A DNA stretch of 35,300 nt from Hyphomicrobiales bacterium (GTDB lineage Bacteria > Pseudomonadota > Alphaproteobacteria > Rhizobiales > NORP267), in assembly GCA_021775855.1 (NCBI GenBank), contig JAJFGZ010000069.1, positions 1 to 35,300 on the forward strand, written 5' to 3'. Shown here one piece after another: positions 25,127-34,770 of the stretch. A model generated the notes under the pieces. The model did not search any database. It was not told where the DNA came from and saw nothing but the letters and a program-made list of their open reading frames with translations. Within the stretch, counting starts at the first letter, position 1. Every line of letters begins with the position of its first letter. A program made the translations under genes and the position numbers.

Positions 25127-26212
25127 ATGATTGATATCGAAAAACTGCAACCCCTGGTGGACCGCCATATGGCGATCGAGACTGAGATGGCTGCGGCGCC
25201 TGAACCCAATGAATTTGTGCGGCTGTCGCAGGAATATGCCGAGCTTGGACCGGTCGTTGAGAAAATTCGAACCTTCACCGCGGTCCGGGATGAAATGGTC
25301 GATCTGGCCGTAATTTTTGGAGATCCTGAATCTGATAATGATATGCGTGACCTTGCCGGTGCCGAAATCGAAGCTTTGAAGGAGAAGATCGAAGTACTCG
25401 AACAGTCCCTCAAGACGGCGCTTATCCCAAAAGACAGTGCCGACGATCGCGGGGTCATTCTGGAAGTGCGGGCGGGCACAGGCGGGGAAGAAGCGGCGTT
25501 GTTTGCAGGCAATCTGTTTCACATGTATCAGCGCTACGCGGATATCCGTGGCTGGAAGGTTACTATCATGTCGACCAGCGAATCCGCGGTTGGCGGGTAC
25601 CGGGAAATTATCGCCGGGATCGAGGGGCGCGGGGTATTTGCCCGGCTGAAGTTTGAATCGGGTGTACACCGCGTTCAGCGGGTACCGGAGACCGAATCGA
25701 GCGGGCGGATCCATACCTCCGCTGCCACCATCGCTGTATTGCCGGAGGCCGAGGAGGTCGATGTCGAGATCGAAGATAAAGATATCCGCATCGATGTTTT
25801 CCGGGCGAGTGGCCCGGGCGGCCAGTCGGTCAACACGACGGACAGTGCCGTGCGGATTACGCATATCCCGACAGGGCTAGTGGTTAGCCAGCAGGATGAG
25901 AAATCCCAGCACAAGAACCGTGCCAAGGCGATGAAGGTTTTGCGCGCCAGGCTCTATGAACAGGAACGCCAGCGCCAGGCTGACGAGCGCGCCGCCGACA
26001 GGCGCGGCCAGGTCGGCAGCGGCGATCGGTCCGAGCGGATCCGCACCTACAATTATCCCCAGAGCCGGGTTACCGATCACCGGATTGGACTGACCCTGCA
26101 CAAGCTGGATCAGATTTTGGCGGGGGACGGGCTCGATGAAGTGATCGAAGCCCTGATTACCGAACACCAGACACGGCAGTTGGCGGCCATCGAGGATGGT
26201 CAGGAAGTGTGA
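25127..26212 (+). CDS. prfA: Peptide chain release factor 1
   Basis: Predicted 361-aa class I release factor that ends translation at UAA and UAG. The hydrolysis motif GGQ is at residues 231-233 in [16 protein letters not shown], with Gln233 the residue methylated by PrmC. The stop-codon recognition region and the N-terminal coiled coil are of normal length. [14 protein letters not shown] and [14 protein letters not shown] are conserved RF1 segments. The frame is open further upstream to 24974, but the protein start at the ATG (MIDIEKLQ) matches the family and has AGGA upstream. Its stop overlaps the GTG start of prmC by 4 bp. Confidence 0.97.
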   Translation: MIDIEKLQPLVDRHMAIETEMAAAPEPNEFVRLSQEYAELGPVVEKIRTFTAVRDEMVDLAVIFGDPESDNDMRDLAGAEIEALKEKIEVLEQSLKTALIPKDSADDRGVILEVRAGTGGEEAALFAGNLFHMYQRYADIRGWKVTIMSTSESAVGGYREIIAGIEGRGVFARLKFESGVHRVQRVPETESSGRIHTSAATIAVLPEAEEVDVEIEDKDIRIDVFRASGPGGQSVNTTDSAVRITHIPTGLVVSQQDEKSQHKNRAKAMKVLRARLYEQERQRQADERAADRRGQVGSGDRSERIRTYNYPQSRVTDHRIGLTLHKLDQILAGDGLDEVIEALITEHQTRQLAAIEDGQEV

Positions 26213-27120
26213 CACCGCCTGTTGAAAATCCTGCTGCAGGACCGTCGATTTTTTCCGGGGCGACGATCCGCGACGCCATCCGGGCGGCCGGAGATATCCT
26301 CCAGGCGGCTAATATTGAAACTGCGCGGCTCGACGCCCGGGTGCTGGCCTGCCGCGCGTTTGAAAAATCCCTCGAAGAATTGATGCTCCGCTCCGACAAT
26401 CCTGCGGACGCGGCGCCGCTTGAACTGCTCTCTCAATATTGTGCCCGCCGTGCGGGCGGCGAACCGGTGGCCCGTGTTCTGGGTATTAAAGAATTCTGGA
26501 GCCTTGAATTCGAATTGAACGATGCCACGTTGGTGCCACGGCCCGAGACAGAATTGTGCATTGAGACCGGGCTCGAATTGCTGCGCGATAGCAATTGCGC
26601 TGCCCCACACATTCTTGATCTCGGAACCGGGTCCGGGTGCATCCTGATCGCTCTTTTGAGTGAATTGCCGGAGGCCGAAGGTATCGGGATTGATATTGCA
26701 GACGCAGCCATCGACATGGCGCGCAGCAACGCAGCAAAACTCGGCGTGTCGGATCGGGGAACATTTTATCGCCAGTCGTGGAATGGGGACGGTATGGACT
26801 TCGGATCGTTCGATCTAATCGTTGCCAATCCGCCTTACATTCCTGCACGCGATATCGATGGCCTGGCACCCGAAGTGCGCGATTTTGACCCGACGCTTGC
26901 ACTCTCGGGTGGCAACGACGGGCTGGATGCGTATCGAGAAATTGCCGGCGTCGCTCCCGCCTGGCTGTCGCCCGGAGGATTTCTGGTTGCCGAGATAGGC
27001 GACGGGCAGGCGACAGACGTTGCCGGACTGTTTGAGGCCGCCGGGCTTTCCTGTGCAGCGGACCGGCAGCGTTGCGATCTCGCCGGCAAGGTGCGGGTTG
27101 TGGTCGCCGAAAAACGTTAA
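26209..27120 (+). CDS. prmC: Release factor glutamine methyltransferase PrmC
   Basis: Predicted 303-aa SAM-dependent enzyme that methylates the Gln of the GGQ motif in release factors, which raises termination efficiency. The SAM motif reads [15 protein letters not shown], and the catalytic NPPY motif is present in [13 protein letters not shown]. An N-terminal helical domain binds the release factor. It begins at a GTG whose GTGA overlaps the prfA stop, with AGGA inside the prfA end as a ribosome binding site, so the two are translationally coupled. Substrate and modifier are thus encoded together. Length is normal. Confidence 0.96.
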   Translation: MTPPVENPAAGPSIFSGATIRDAIRAAGDILQAANIETARLDARVLACRAFEKSLEELMLRSDNPADAAPLELLSQYCARRAGGEPVARVLGIKEFWSLEFELNDATLVPRPETELCIETGLELLRDSNCAAPHILDLGTGSGCILIALLSELPEAEGIGIDIADAAIDMARSNAAKLGVSDRGTFYRQSWNGDGMDFGSFDLIVANPPYIPARDIDGLAPEVRDFDPTLALSGGNDGLDAYREIAGVAPAWLSPGGFLVAEIGDGQATDVAGLFEAAGLSCAADRQRCDLAGKVRVVVAEKR

Positions 27121-27594
27121 TCAGTGTGGCATTTTTGCACTAGGAAAATGCGCCGCAACCGGCTAGGGTCCGTCTCAATTGATTGCTGACTTAATGAATC
27201 GCAACTGGCGAACTGAGTAGAGCAAGGGCTAATCGACATCCATTGTTGCGTTGCACCGACTTCAAACTTGGTCGGGCTTGTAACGGCATCGTAAGCGACG
27301 GTCATTTGCGATTGGCTTGTAAGATTGATTGATTTAGGAAACGGGCGTTGATCATAAATTTGGTCGAAAGGCTGCCCGGGGTATATCGGCGATCTGATCG
27401 GCAATCGATGATTTGCAGGTTATCAAATCGATAAGGCTCGGCGGACGGGCTTAATTCTGAACCTGAACAGGTATTTGATAAATACGACTTTTCAAATTGA
27501 AAGAAGAGACGCATTCGGGGCCCGGGATGGGTGTACGCGATACGGGGTGACCCGTTGTGGAATCCAACACGAATACAGGCAAATGGTTATTTGA
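27121..27594. other. Gene-free region between prmC and the DUF4167 gene
   Basis: About 470 bp without a convincing gene; ORFs that cross it on the reverse strand have no recognisable features. It is more AT-rich than the flanking genes and probably contains the DUF4167 promoter. The only structure I can point to is a short perfect palindrome, GTATTT-GAT-AAATAC, at 27471-27485, about 110 bp before the gene. A small RNA cannot be excluded or supported by eye. Confidence 0.4.
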
Positions 27595-28227
27595 ATGAGA
27601 CAAGCTCAGCATAACAAGAGATCACGCGGTCGTGGCCGGAAATCGAGCAGCCCCGGAAACCGGGTTTACGAGAGCAATGGCCCGGACGTGAAAGTACGAG
27701 GCAACGCGAGCCATATTGCCGAGAAATATGTCAACCTGGCGCGCGACGCCTCCTCGTCCGGTGACCTGGTTGCGGCTGAAAATTATTTCCAGCATGCCGA
27801 ACATTATTTCCGTCTTGTTGCGGCGTCGCAAACCCAGGTCCGGCAGGATCAGGCGCAGAACCGCCCCAGCCATGGTAGCGATCAACAGGGCGGCCAGCCG
27901 ACAACCGAGGGCGCTGACAGCATTGAAGCTGAGGACGCGGGGCAGGACAAATCCGCGAATGATGCAGGATCTAACGATGCTTCAGAGAAGGCCGAAGGTG
28001 GCCGCTCGCCTGGCCGCAACCGCCGTCCTACGGCCGATCGCAGAACTGTCAAATCCGGGAATGGTGACGATTCCAGTTCCGAGGCGTCGAGCGTTCAGGT
28101 GACGAATGGCGCCGACGTCGAAGAGCCGGTGGTGGCAGAGGTCGAGCAAGTCGCACAAACCAGTTCCCGACCGGGCGACGAGGGCGCGGCCCCCGAAGAC
28201 GTTGCCGAGGCAGAAGCCGAGCTGTAA
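27595..28227 (+). CDS. DUF4167 domain-containing protein
   Basis: Predicted 210-aa alphaproteobacterial protein. The conserved domain occupies residues ~1-80: a basic, Gly/Arg-rich start (NKRSRGRGRK), then IAEKYVNLARDASSSGD and AAENYFQHAEHYFRLV, a helical hairpin that is the family hallmark. The rest is low-complexity, acidic and Gln/Glu/Ala-rich, and probably disordered. The family's function is not established; the basic N-terminus suggests RNA binding, which is inference. The gene follows prmC in the same direction, as is usual in the class, and converges with the MOSC gene 7 bp downstream. Confidence 0.93.
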   Translation: MRQAQHNKRSRGRGRKSSSPGNRVYESNGPDVKVRGNASHIAEKYVNLARDASSSGDLVAAENYFQHAEHYFRLVAASQTQVRQDQAQNRPSHGSDQQGGQPTTEGADSIEAEDAGQDKSANDAGSNDASEKAEGGRSPGRNRRPTADRRTVKSGNGDDSSSEASSVQVTNGADVEEPVVAEVEQVAQTSSRPGDEGAAPEDVAEAEAEL

Positions 28228-28234
28228 CCGGATA

Positions 28235-29011
28235 TCAGTCCAGGACGATTGCATCGCCCGGTCTGATTTTGCCGCCTTCAATAACTTCCGCATAAATTCC
28301 GCAATCCGCATGCCCAAATGCGTCGTTGAGCGCCAGCGGGATAGTCATGTCGCGTTTTGCCGTGTCCGGGTTCACGTTGGTGGCGGCGCACCGCGTGATC
28401 CGGGCAAGTCCGTGCAGCGTTACCATGTCGCCGACACGGATATCGCGGCCGACGGACCAAAATTCCTGCCACGGCTCAAGACCTTCCACGAGCAAATTAC
28501 CACGGAACCGGATCGGATCGATTGTTCGACCGGTGACCCGCTCCAGATCTCGTACACTCGCCAGATTGATGATCGAGAGGCATTTTTCCGGTACGTCTGA
28601 AAAGCTGTGGTCATCGATCCCGACGATGCGCGGCGGCCCGCGCAGGTCACTTTCCATGAAGGCCGCAAAAAACTGCTCCAGCATCTGCCGTCCGATCCGT
28701 TCGATCAGATTGCCGCGCGCCACCGGTTTGCCGGCGCGCAAAACGGTAAGCAGGCCGGTATCGTCGTCGAATCGGGTCTCAAGATTTGCCAGTTTCTCGT
28801 TTTTGGCCAGCATGAGGAATTTTGATTTGGAAAGGTGGCGCGGATTTTCCGGATCGAATTCCCGACCGCCATTCTCGATCGCGAAGGCGCGGTCCCAGGG
28901 AATCGTACTGCTCGGTTCAAGGTTTGTTTCGGATAATTTTTCTGCCGACAGGCCTTTTACCGGGAACCGATAAATCCCGGCTACAACAGGGCTATTTGAT
29001 TTCGAGCTCAT
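28235..29011 (-). CDS. MOSC domain-containing protein
   Basis: Predicted 258-aa protein with an N-terminal MOSC beta-barrel domain (AGIYRFPVKGLSAEKL..., then WDRAFAIE) and a C-terminal MOSC domain. The C-terminal part has FRGNLLVEG and the conserved cysteine in TRCAATNVNP, the residue thought to carry sulfur or bind the molybdenum cofactor in this superfamily. Members include mARC-type reductases and molybdenum-cofactor sulfurases; which activity applies here is unknown. It lies between DUF4167 and clpB and is divergent from clpB. The ATG at 29011 is used; the upstream ribosome site is weak. Confidence 0.9.
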   Translation of the reverse strand: MSSKSNSPVVAGIYRFPVKGLSAEKLSETNLEPSSTIPWDRAFAIENGGREFDPENPRHLSKSKFLMLAKNEKLANLETRFDDDTGLLTVLRAGKPVARGNLIERIGRQMLEQFFAAFMESDLRGPPRIVGIDDHSFSDVPEKCLSIINLASVRDLERVTGRTIDPIRFRGNLLVEGLEPWQEFWSVGRDIRVGDMVTLHGLARITRCAATNVNPDTAKRDMTIPLALNDAFGHADCGIYAEVIEGGKIRPGDAIVLD

Positions 29012-29026
29012 AAGCTGACCTAGACC

Positions 29027-29054
29027 CTTTTGTTGTCTTATTGCAACACTATAT
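29027..29054 (+). promoter_or_regulatory. Candidate clpB promoter (RpoH-like or housekeeping)
   Basis: CTTTTG at 29027-29032 and CTATAT at 29049-29054 are 16 bp apart, ahead of clpB. This partly resembles alphaproteobacterial RpoH (heat-shock) promoters, which usually have CTTG in the -35 region and CYTAT-like -10 sequences. The same DNA can also be read as a weak housekeeping promoter, with TTGTTG and TATAAG about 16 bp apart. Since clpB is a classic heat-shock gene, the RpoH reading is reasonable but unproven. Confidence 0.4.
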
Positions 29055-29060
29055 AAGATA

Positions 29061-29082
29061 CGGAGCGCCGTTTTGGGCTCCG
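29061..29082 (+). repeat. Hairpin in the clpB leader
   Basis: CGGAGC at 29061-29066 pairs with GCTCCG at 29077-29082, around a 10-nt interior that can add C-G pairs. It lies close to the expected transcription start and about 65 bp before the clpB ATG, so it would sit at the 5' end of the mRNA and may stabilise it. It does not cover the ribosome binding site, so a classical RNA-thermometer role is not supported. Confidence 0.45.
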
Positions 29083-29146
29083 AAATGTCAAGGCGTGAGG
29101 GCCGGGCCTCGATGAGGGCGGCACGCGCGTGCTAAAAGGCTATAAG

Positions 29147-31756
29147 ATGGATTTTGAAAAATATACCGAGCGGGCCCGCGGATTTATCCAATCAGCTCAG
29201 GGGTTGGCGCTGCGCGAAAACCACCAGCAATTCACCCCAGAACATCTGCTGAAAGTTCTGCTCGATGACGAGGAAGGACTGGCGGCAGGTCTTGCCGCCA
29301 AAGCCGGTGGTCGGCCGGAGCAGATTCTGGCGGATGTGGAGCAGGCGCTTTCCAAGATGCCGATCGTCCAGGGAAGCGGCAGCAACCAGTTGTATTTGTC
29401 CGCCGATACGGGACGGGTTTTCGAAACCGCCGAAAAAATTGCCAAGAAGGCCGGCGATAGTTTTGTGACCACCGAGCGGTTGTTTCTGGCGCTCGCGATC
29501 GAGAATGAAACCGTGGCCGGAAAAATACTGTCCAAGAGCGGGTTGACGCCAAATGCCTTGAACGAGGCGATTGAAGACTTGCGCAAGGGTCGCACCGCTG
29601 ACAGCGTGACAGCTGAAAATGCTTATGACGCATTGAAGAAATACGCGCAGGACCTGACCGAATCCGCGCGCCAAGGAAAACTTGACCCCGTCATCGGGCG
29701 GGACGATGAGATCCGCCGTACGATGCAGGTGCTGTCGCGGCGCACCAAGAATAACCCGGTTCTGATCGGCGAACCCGGTGTCGGCAAAACCGCGATCGCC
29801 GAAGGACTGGCGCTGCGGATTGTCAACGGTGATGTGCCCGAGAGCCTGAAGGACAAGTCCCTGATGGCGCTCGATATGGGTGCCTTGATTGCGGGCGCAA
29901 AATACCGCGGCGAATTCGAGGAGCGCCTCAAGGCGGTTCTCTCGGAAGTGCAGGCGGCAGATGGTGGCATCATTCTGTTTATAGACGAGATGCACACGTT
30001 AGTTGGTGCTGGCAAGAGCGATGGCGCGATGGATGCGTCTAACCTGCTCAAACCAGCATTGGCACGTGGCGAGCTGCATTGCGTCGGCGCCACTACGCTG
30101 GATGAGTACCGCAAATACGTGGAAAAGGACGCTGCTCTTGCGCGCCGCTTTCAGCCGGTTCAGATCGATGAGCCGACGGTCGAGGATACGATCTCGATCC
30201 TCCGGGGTTTGAAGGAAAAGTACGAACTCCATCACGGGGTCCGGATTACAGATTCGGCCCTGGTCGCGGCAGCAACGCTTTCGAATCGCTATATCACCGA
30301 CCGTTTCCTGCCGGACAAGGCGATCGACCTTGTGGACGAAGCCGGCAGCCGGCTGCGAATGCAAGTCGATTCCAAGCCCGAAGCACTCGACGAACTGGAT
30401 CGCCGCGTGATCCAGCTCAAGATCGAGCGCGAGGCGCTGTTGAAGGAAACCGACAAGGCGTCCAAGTCGCGGCTTGAAGCGCTGGAAGGCGAGCTTGAAA
30501 CCCTTGAGGCAGAGGCTGGAGAGCTCAACGAGCGCTGGCAGGGCGAAAAGGAAAAGCTCGGCAATGCCCAGAAAATCAAGGAAGAGCTGGACAGCGCGCG
30601 GATCCATCTGGAGCAGGCGCAGCGAGACGGCGATCTGGAAAAAGCCAGCGAACTTGCCTACGCGATTATCCCGGATCTGGAAAAACAACTCGCCGCTGTT
30701 GAAGCCGGGGGCGATGACGCCTCCTCCTCCGACAGCATGATTGCCGAGGCCGTGACACCCGACAACGTGGCGCAGGTCGTCTCGCGCTGGACCGGAATCC
30801 CGGTTGATCGGATGCTGGAAGGTGAGCGCGAAAAATTGCTGCGCATGGAAGATGAACTTGCCAAGCGCGTTGTTGGGCAAGCCGAGGCTGTGCAAGCGGT
30901 ATCGACTGCGGTGCGCCGTGCGCGGGCCGGGCTGCAGGACCCGAACCGGCCAATCGGCTCGTTCCTGTTCCTTGGGCCCACCGGCGTCGGCAAAACCGAA
31001 TTGACCAAGGCGCTGGCCGCGTTTCTGTTCGATGACGAACACGCCATGGTGCGCATCGACATGTCCGAATATATGGAAAAACATTCGGTCGCCCGGCTGA
31101 TCGGCGCGCCTCCCGGATATGTCGGGTACGAGGAAGGCGGTGCGTTGACCGAGGCAGTACGCAGGCGCCCGTACCAAGTGATCCTGTTCGATGAAGTCGA
31201 GAAAGCACATAGTGACGTGTTCAACGTCCTGCTGCAGGTGCTCGACGATGGGCGGCTGACGGACGGCCAGGGCCGCACAGTTGATTTCCGTAACGTGCTG
31301 ATCATCATGACGTCGAACCTTGGCGCGGAGTTCCTGGTGAACCTGCCGGAGGACGCAAAAGCAGACGCGGCGCGCGAAGATGTCATGGCCATGGTCCGGG
31401 CAAGTTTCCGTCCGGAATTCCTCAACCGGCTTGACGAGATCATCCTGTTCCATCGTCTCGCGCGGGAGCATATGACGAGCATCGTCGATATCCAGATCAG
31501 GCACCTGCAGACGCTGCTGGCGGATCGGAAAATCGAGCTCGAACTTGACGCCGGTGCGCGGCAATGGCTGGCCGACAAGAGCTACGATCCGGCCTACGGC
31601 GCGCGCCCGTTGAAGCGGGTGATCCAGAAGCAGCTCCAGGACCCGTTGTCAGAGATGATCCTGTCCGGAGATGTCAGTGATGGCACCAAGGTTCGGGTCG
31701 GTGTTTCGGGCGATGGTCTGGAAATCAATGGCCGCAAACTCGAAGTAGCTGCTTGA
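29147..31756 (+). CDS. clpB: ATP-dependent disaggregase ClpB
   Basis: Predicted 869-aa AAA+ chaperone that, with DnaK, rescues aggregated proteins after heat stress. An N-terminal Clp_N domain with the family start [16 protein letters not shown] is followed by AAA-1 with Walker A GEPGVGKT near residue 207, and [12 protein letters not shown]. The coiled-coil M domain (about 400-530), rich in Glu and Lys, distinguishes ClpB from ClpA/C. AAA-2 has Walker A GPTGVGKT near residue 609, [12 protein letters not shown]-like [11 protein letters not shown], and the C-terminal D2 small domain ending in the [13 protein letters not shown] motif. I chose the ATG at 29147 with AAAAGG upstream; the frame is open six codons further. 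Length is normal. Confidence 0.97.
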   Translation: MDFEKYTERARGFIQSAQGLALRENHQQFTPEHLLKVLLDDEEGLAAGLAAKAGGRPEQILADVEQALSKMPIVQGSGSNQLYLSADTGRVFETAEKIAKKAGDSFVTTERLFLALAIENETVAGKILSKSGLTPNALNEAIEDLRKGRTADSVTAENAYDALKKYAQDLTESARQGKLDPVIGRDDEIRRTMQVLSRRTKNNPVLIGEPGVGKTAIAEGLALRIVNGDVPESLKDKSLMALDMGALIAGAKYRGEFEERLKAVLSEVQAADGGIILFIDEMHTLVGAGKSDGAMDASNLLKPALARGELHCVGATTLDEYRKYVEKDAALARRFQPVQIDEPTVEDTISILRGLKEKYELHHGVRITDSALVAAATLSNRYITDRFLPDKAIDLVDEAGSRLRMQVDSKPEALDELDRRVIQLKIEREALLKETDKASKSRLEALEGELETLEAEAGELNERWQGEKEKLGNAQKIKEELDSARIHLEQAQRDGDLEKASELAYAIIPDLEKQLAAVEAGGDDASSSDSMIAEAVTPDNVAQVVSRWTGIPVDRMLEGEREKLLRMEDELAKRVVGQAEAVQAVSTAVRRARAGLQDPNRPIGSFLFLGPTGVGKTELTKALAAFLFDDEHAMVRIDMSEYMEKHSVARLIGAPPGYVGYEEGGALTEAVRRRPYQVILFDEVEKAHSDVFNVLLQVLDDGRLTDGQGRTVDFRNVLIIMTSNLGAEFLVNLPEDAKADAAREDVMAMVRASFRPEFLNRLDEIILFHRLAREHMTSIVDIQIRHLQTLLADRKIELELDAGARQWLADKSYDPAYGARPLKRVIQKQLQDPLSEMILSGDVSDGTKVRVGVSGDGLEINGRKLEVAA

Positions 31757-31773
31757 TTTCGCTCGCGGCTGTT

Positions 31774-31863
31774 TCGGTGCTCCGCACCGAGCCTGCGCGG
31801 GCGCGGCGAACTGACGCCGGGCCACGGTCGTGGCCGTCCGGTTCCGTTGGATAACGGAACCGG
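31774..31863 (+). repeat. Three consecutive short hairpins after clpB
   Basis: Three perfect inverted repeats follow each other within 90 bp: TCGGTGC/GCACCGA (31774-31790, 7-bp arms), GGCCACG/CGTGGCC (31820-31835, 7-bp arms), and CCGGTTCCGTT/AACGGAACCGG (31838-31863, 11-bp arms around GGAT). The strongest is the last. A short TTTT lies 13 bp past it, so it is a possible but not canonical terminator for clpB. Confidence 0.6.
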
Positions 31864-31909
31864 CTTAGAGCAGGGCCGTTTTATTTGCGCTGTGGGGAGG
31901 GGCGATTGA

Positions 31910-32272
31910 ATGATACTGGACGAATATAATAAATTCTGCCGTGCGCAGGCGCACACGACTCATGTGATCCAGTGGGGTGGTGCCCATGTCTGGAAGATCG
32001 GGGGCAAAGTCTTCGCGATTGCCGGGTGGGACGAGGGCGGCGAACTCGGTATTGTGTTTAAAACCTCGGAATTAAGTTTTGAGATTCTCAAGGACCAGCC
32101 CGGGTGCCGTCCGGCACCGTATCTAGCGGCGCGCGGCATGAAATGGATCCAGCGGATCGGGCCCGAGACCCTCAGTGACGGTGATCTTCGCGACTATCTG
32201 GTCAAAAGCTACAAGCTGGTCGGGACCGGTCTGACCAAAAAACTGCAACGCGAACTGGGATTGATAGACTGA
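31910..32272 (+). CDS. MmcQ/YjbR family protein
   Basis: Predicted 120-aa protein of the MmcQ/YjbR family, a small alpha/beta fold resembling a DNA-binding CyaY-like surface; the cellular role is not known. Recognisable features are the HVIQWGGAHVWKIGGKVFAI strand pair in the N-terminal half and WIQRIGPETLSDGDLRDYLVKSYKLV near the C-terminus (key residues W, DGDL, SYKLV). The ATG at 31910 has GGAGGGG upstream. It lies after the clpB hairpins and converges with the M23 peptidase gene, 18 bp apart. Confidence 0.9.
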   Translation: MILDEYNKFCRAQAHTTHVIQWGGAHVWKIGGKVFAIAGWDEGGELGIVFKTSELSFEILKDQPGCRPAPYLAARGMKWIQRIGPETLSDGDLRDYLVKSYKLVGTGLTKKLQRELGLID

Positions 32273-32290
32273 ATTACGCACGCCACGAAG

Positions 32291-34252
32291 CTAGTTCGTT
32301 GTGGTTGAATCCGCCGTTGCGATCCGGGTTGATGCCGGGGGTTGCTGCATCAGGCGGCTGATGCGTTCGCGTTCGCGCTGGAAGGCGGCAAGGTTGCGAC
32401 CCTGGAGGCTGCGCCCGCGCGGGACGCGGATGGTCATCGGATTGACGTAGTTGCCGTTGACGCTAACTTCGTAATGCAGATGCGGTCCGGTGGATAGCCC
32501 GGACGATCCAATATAGCCAATCACCTGCCCCTGACGAACCCGGGCACCCGGTTCTACACCATCGGCAAATCCCTGCTGATGGGAATAGGTTGTCTTGTAT
32601 CCGTTGGCGTGGCGGATCACGGTGCGGCGTCCATACCCTGACGACCAGTCGGCTCGTTCCACTACCCCGTTGCCGGCCGCGACGATCGGCGTGTAACGCG
32701 GCGCGGTGAGATCGATGCCGGTATGCATCTTCCGGTAACCAAGGATGGGGTGTCGGCGCATGCCGAAACGTGAGCGCAGAACGGCGCCGTTGACCGGGAT
32801 GCGGATTAGAAATTTCTTCGCGCTGTTGCCCTCTTCGTCGTAGAAATCGACGCGCCCGTCGTCTGGTGTACGGAACCGGTAGAAGCGGCGAGTTTCGCCA
32901 CGAACCGTCAACGCGGAATAGAGTATTTCCGGTTGCCCGGTGACATCAAATTCATCCGCCATCTGGTAAAAGACCTCAAGCGTATCACCGGCCTGGGCGT
33001 TGCGTTTGAAATCCACATCGTAGGAATGGTTGCGGATAACCTGATCAATGATTGATTCGGGGATAGATTGCTGGAACCCGGTCTCGTAAAGGCTCCTGTA
33101 AAGTGATGTGCGTCCCTGAGGCGCCGCCGGCGACTGCCCGTCGGCTGTCGTGACCAGTGCGCTGTTGATATCAAGCAGGGTAAATCCGCCCGAATCGGCC
33201 TGTCCGACCGTTGCGATATGGCCATCTCCGCCGAAAAAACTGACGCGTCCCGGCGCCTGATCCCGGTCGTCCACGTTGCGGGAATATTGCAGACGGATTT
33301 CCTGGCCTTCCAAAAGGGCGTTTACAGGCAATGCTGGCGCCATGGCTGTGGCGATTTCGCTGACCTCCCGGCCGTTGGCGCCATTTTCCATCAGGATCGA
33401 TGACAGTGAATTGCCGGACTGAACTATAATTACTTTGTCGGCCAGGTTGGCGGTTTGCTGTTCGGCCACTGATCGCTCGACGCTGGTGAAATTCGCAAAT
33501 TGTTCCTGCGACGCGGTGGCACCGACGCTCCAGGTGTCGAAATTCGCCTGAATTCTGTCACCGCTGCCAAAAAACCCGTCGTCGTTTTCAGCCGCCGACG
33601 CACTGTACTGGTTTATGCTGCCGGACAGTTCGAGCGCTTCGCGGACCATGTTGCGGGCCTGAATATTGTCGATCAGCAAGATGGTGTCTACCGAGGGTGC
33701 GTCTTCGGTCATATCCACAAGGTTTACATTGATGATGCCGTGGCTGGCTGGCGCGTTTTCAGGCGGCTGGCTGTTTTCCTCTGCTTCGGCGGCTTCCGAG
33801 AAAAGTTTTAGGGGATCGAAGGGGGGCAAGTTGGTGGTCAGTTCGGTTTCGGTCAGGGAGAGCTGGGCCGCGACGCGGGCGTATCGTTTGACTTCGATAA
33901 ATTCTTTGTCGCCAAGTTGACGGGTGTTGCTTTCATGGATGATCAGACGGACGGCCTGGCTGGCGATGTCGGCGAATTTATCGGATTTGCGTTCATCGGG
34001 CGATTCGGTTGCCTGGCTAGCCAGGGACATGACCGGTTCAACTGCGAATTTGGATTGACCGTCGATCGCCGCATAGAGGGCGCCGCCCATCAACGCAATT
34101 CCGATCACGCCGTTCAACAGGGTACCGGTCAACCAACGGTAGCTGACCTTGATTCGAACCGGGCTGAGATCAGCAGGCAGAGCGATGGGGACCATCGGGC
34201 GGGCCGGCATAGCGCTGTCAGCATGCGGAGACTGGTGATTACTGTCGTTCAA
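32291..34252 (-). CDS. Membrane-anchored M23 peptidoglycan metallopeptidase
   Basis: Predicted 653-aa cell-wall endopeptidase. A single N-terminal membrane helix (about residues 42-64, LLNGVIGIALMGGALYAAI) follows a polar cytoplasmic stretch, and the rest should be periplasmic. A LysM/OapA-like segment with NSLSSILMENGANGREVSEI lies near residue 280. The M23 (LytM) domain at ~490-620 has the zinc ligands HTGID (His510) and GPHLHYEV, with SRFGMRRHPILGYRKMH in front; YSH takes the place of the more common YGH/YAH. The enzyme would cleave peptide cross-links during growth or division. The start used is a TTG at 34252 with GGGGAG at good distance; an ATG at 34210 is the alternative, without such a site. 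Confidence 0.9.
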   Translation of the reverse strand: MNDSNHQSPHADSAMPARPMVPIALPADLSPVRIKVSYRWLTGTLLNGVIGIALMGGALYAAIDGQSKFAVEPVMSLASQATESPDERKSDKFADIASQAVRLIIHESNTRQLGDKEFIEVKRYARVAAQLSLTETELTTNLPPFDPLKLFSEAAEAEENSQPPENAPASHGIINVNLVDMTEDAPSVDTILLIDNIQARNMVREALELSGSINQYSASAAENDDGFFGSGDRIQANFDTWSVGATASQEQFANFTSVERSVAEQQTANLADKVIIVQSGNSLSSILMENGANGREVSEIATAMAPALPVNALLEGQEIRLQYSRNVDDRDQAPGRVSFFGGDGHIATVGQADSGGFTLLDINSALVTTADGQSPAAPQGRTSLYRSLYETGFQQSIPESIIDQVIRNHSYDVDFKRNAQAGDTLEVFYQMADEFDVTGQPEILYSALTVRGETRRFYRFRTPDDGRVDFYDEEGNSAKKFLIRIPVNGAVLRSRFGMRRHPILGYRKMHTGIDLTAPRYTPIVAAGNGVVERADWSSGYGRRTVIRHANGYKTTYSHQQGFADGVEPGARVRQGQVIGYIGSSGLSTGPHLHYEVSVNGNYVNPMTIRVPRGRSLQGRNLAAFQRERERISRLMQQPPASTRIATADSTTTN

Positions 34253-34558
34253 GTCCGCTCCCCGAAGTGCCGACTAAGGTCTGCATATGGTGCAGCCGAA
34301 GTGCCGTCATAATAAAGATCGTTCGGCCAGCAGACCGATTGCGTGGATTGTAGGTCAGTGTGCCGGAGTTAACGGCATACTGCCTAGTCGGGCAAGTGCG
34401 ATGGCTATGCGAGCACCGTACATTACACAATATAGTAAATGACGTAGATTGTGGCATTTTTGCGCCAGAGAGCGGGGCCAAATCGGGCCTAGAGATGAAA
34501 CTATCGGATTGAATGGAGCATTTCATTGTGCAAGGCACAATTTGGGGCAGATTGGCGC

Positions 34559-34588
34559 TTGACATTAAATCCGGTGAGGGCATATAAC
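34559..34588 (+). promoter_or_regulatory. rRNA operon promoter (housekeeping type)
   Basis: A perfect -35 TTGACA (34559-34564) is separated by 18 bp from TATAAC (34583-34588), a close match to the -10 consensus. A GC-rich stretch directly follows it. It lies about 385 bp before the mature 16S 5' end and is the best promoter match in the window. It fits a strong growth-linked rRNA promoter. Confidence 0.75.
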
Positions 34589-34756
34589 CCATCCCAGCGC
34601 AGGAGCGGGCGCCCAACCGTTAAGGTTGAGTATGCTCGCAATCAGCGCGCCTCCTTATAGCAAGGAGCGGTTTCCTGGCTTTTGCTGGAAAACTCGCAAA
34701 TCAGGCGTTCGATAGCATTAGCCATTGTTCGCTGCGTCGCAACATTTGTTGTGATG

Positions 34757-34770
34757 CGCTCTTTGACATT
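34757..34770 (+). promoter_or_regulatory. boxA-like antitermination element in the rRNA leader
   Basis: CGCTCTTTGACATT closely matches the bacterial boxA consensus (TGCTCTTTAACA), the NusB/S10 recognition site in rRNA leaders. It lies between the promoter and the 16S gene, where boxA is expected, so it supports an rRNA operon with antitermination control. Confidence 0.7.

Noticed and set aside
27125-27138. TGTGGCATTTTTGC, also present at 34450-34463 in another intergenic region
   Set aside because: A shared 14-mer is expected about twice by chance in 35 kb of comparison, and the flanks do not match, so it is not a supported repeat.
27117-27404. A reverse-strand 95-codon frame in the prmC-DUF4167 gap
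   Set aside because: No ribosome site, no recognisable motif, and it overlaps the prmC stop; treated as non-coding.
29999-31564. A 521-codon reverse-strand frame opposite clpB, and a 306-codon one at 30658-31578
   Set aside because: Antisense to clearly coding clpB, low-complexity composition, and no recognisable domain.
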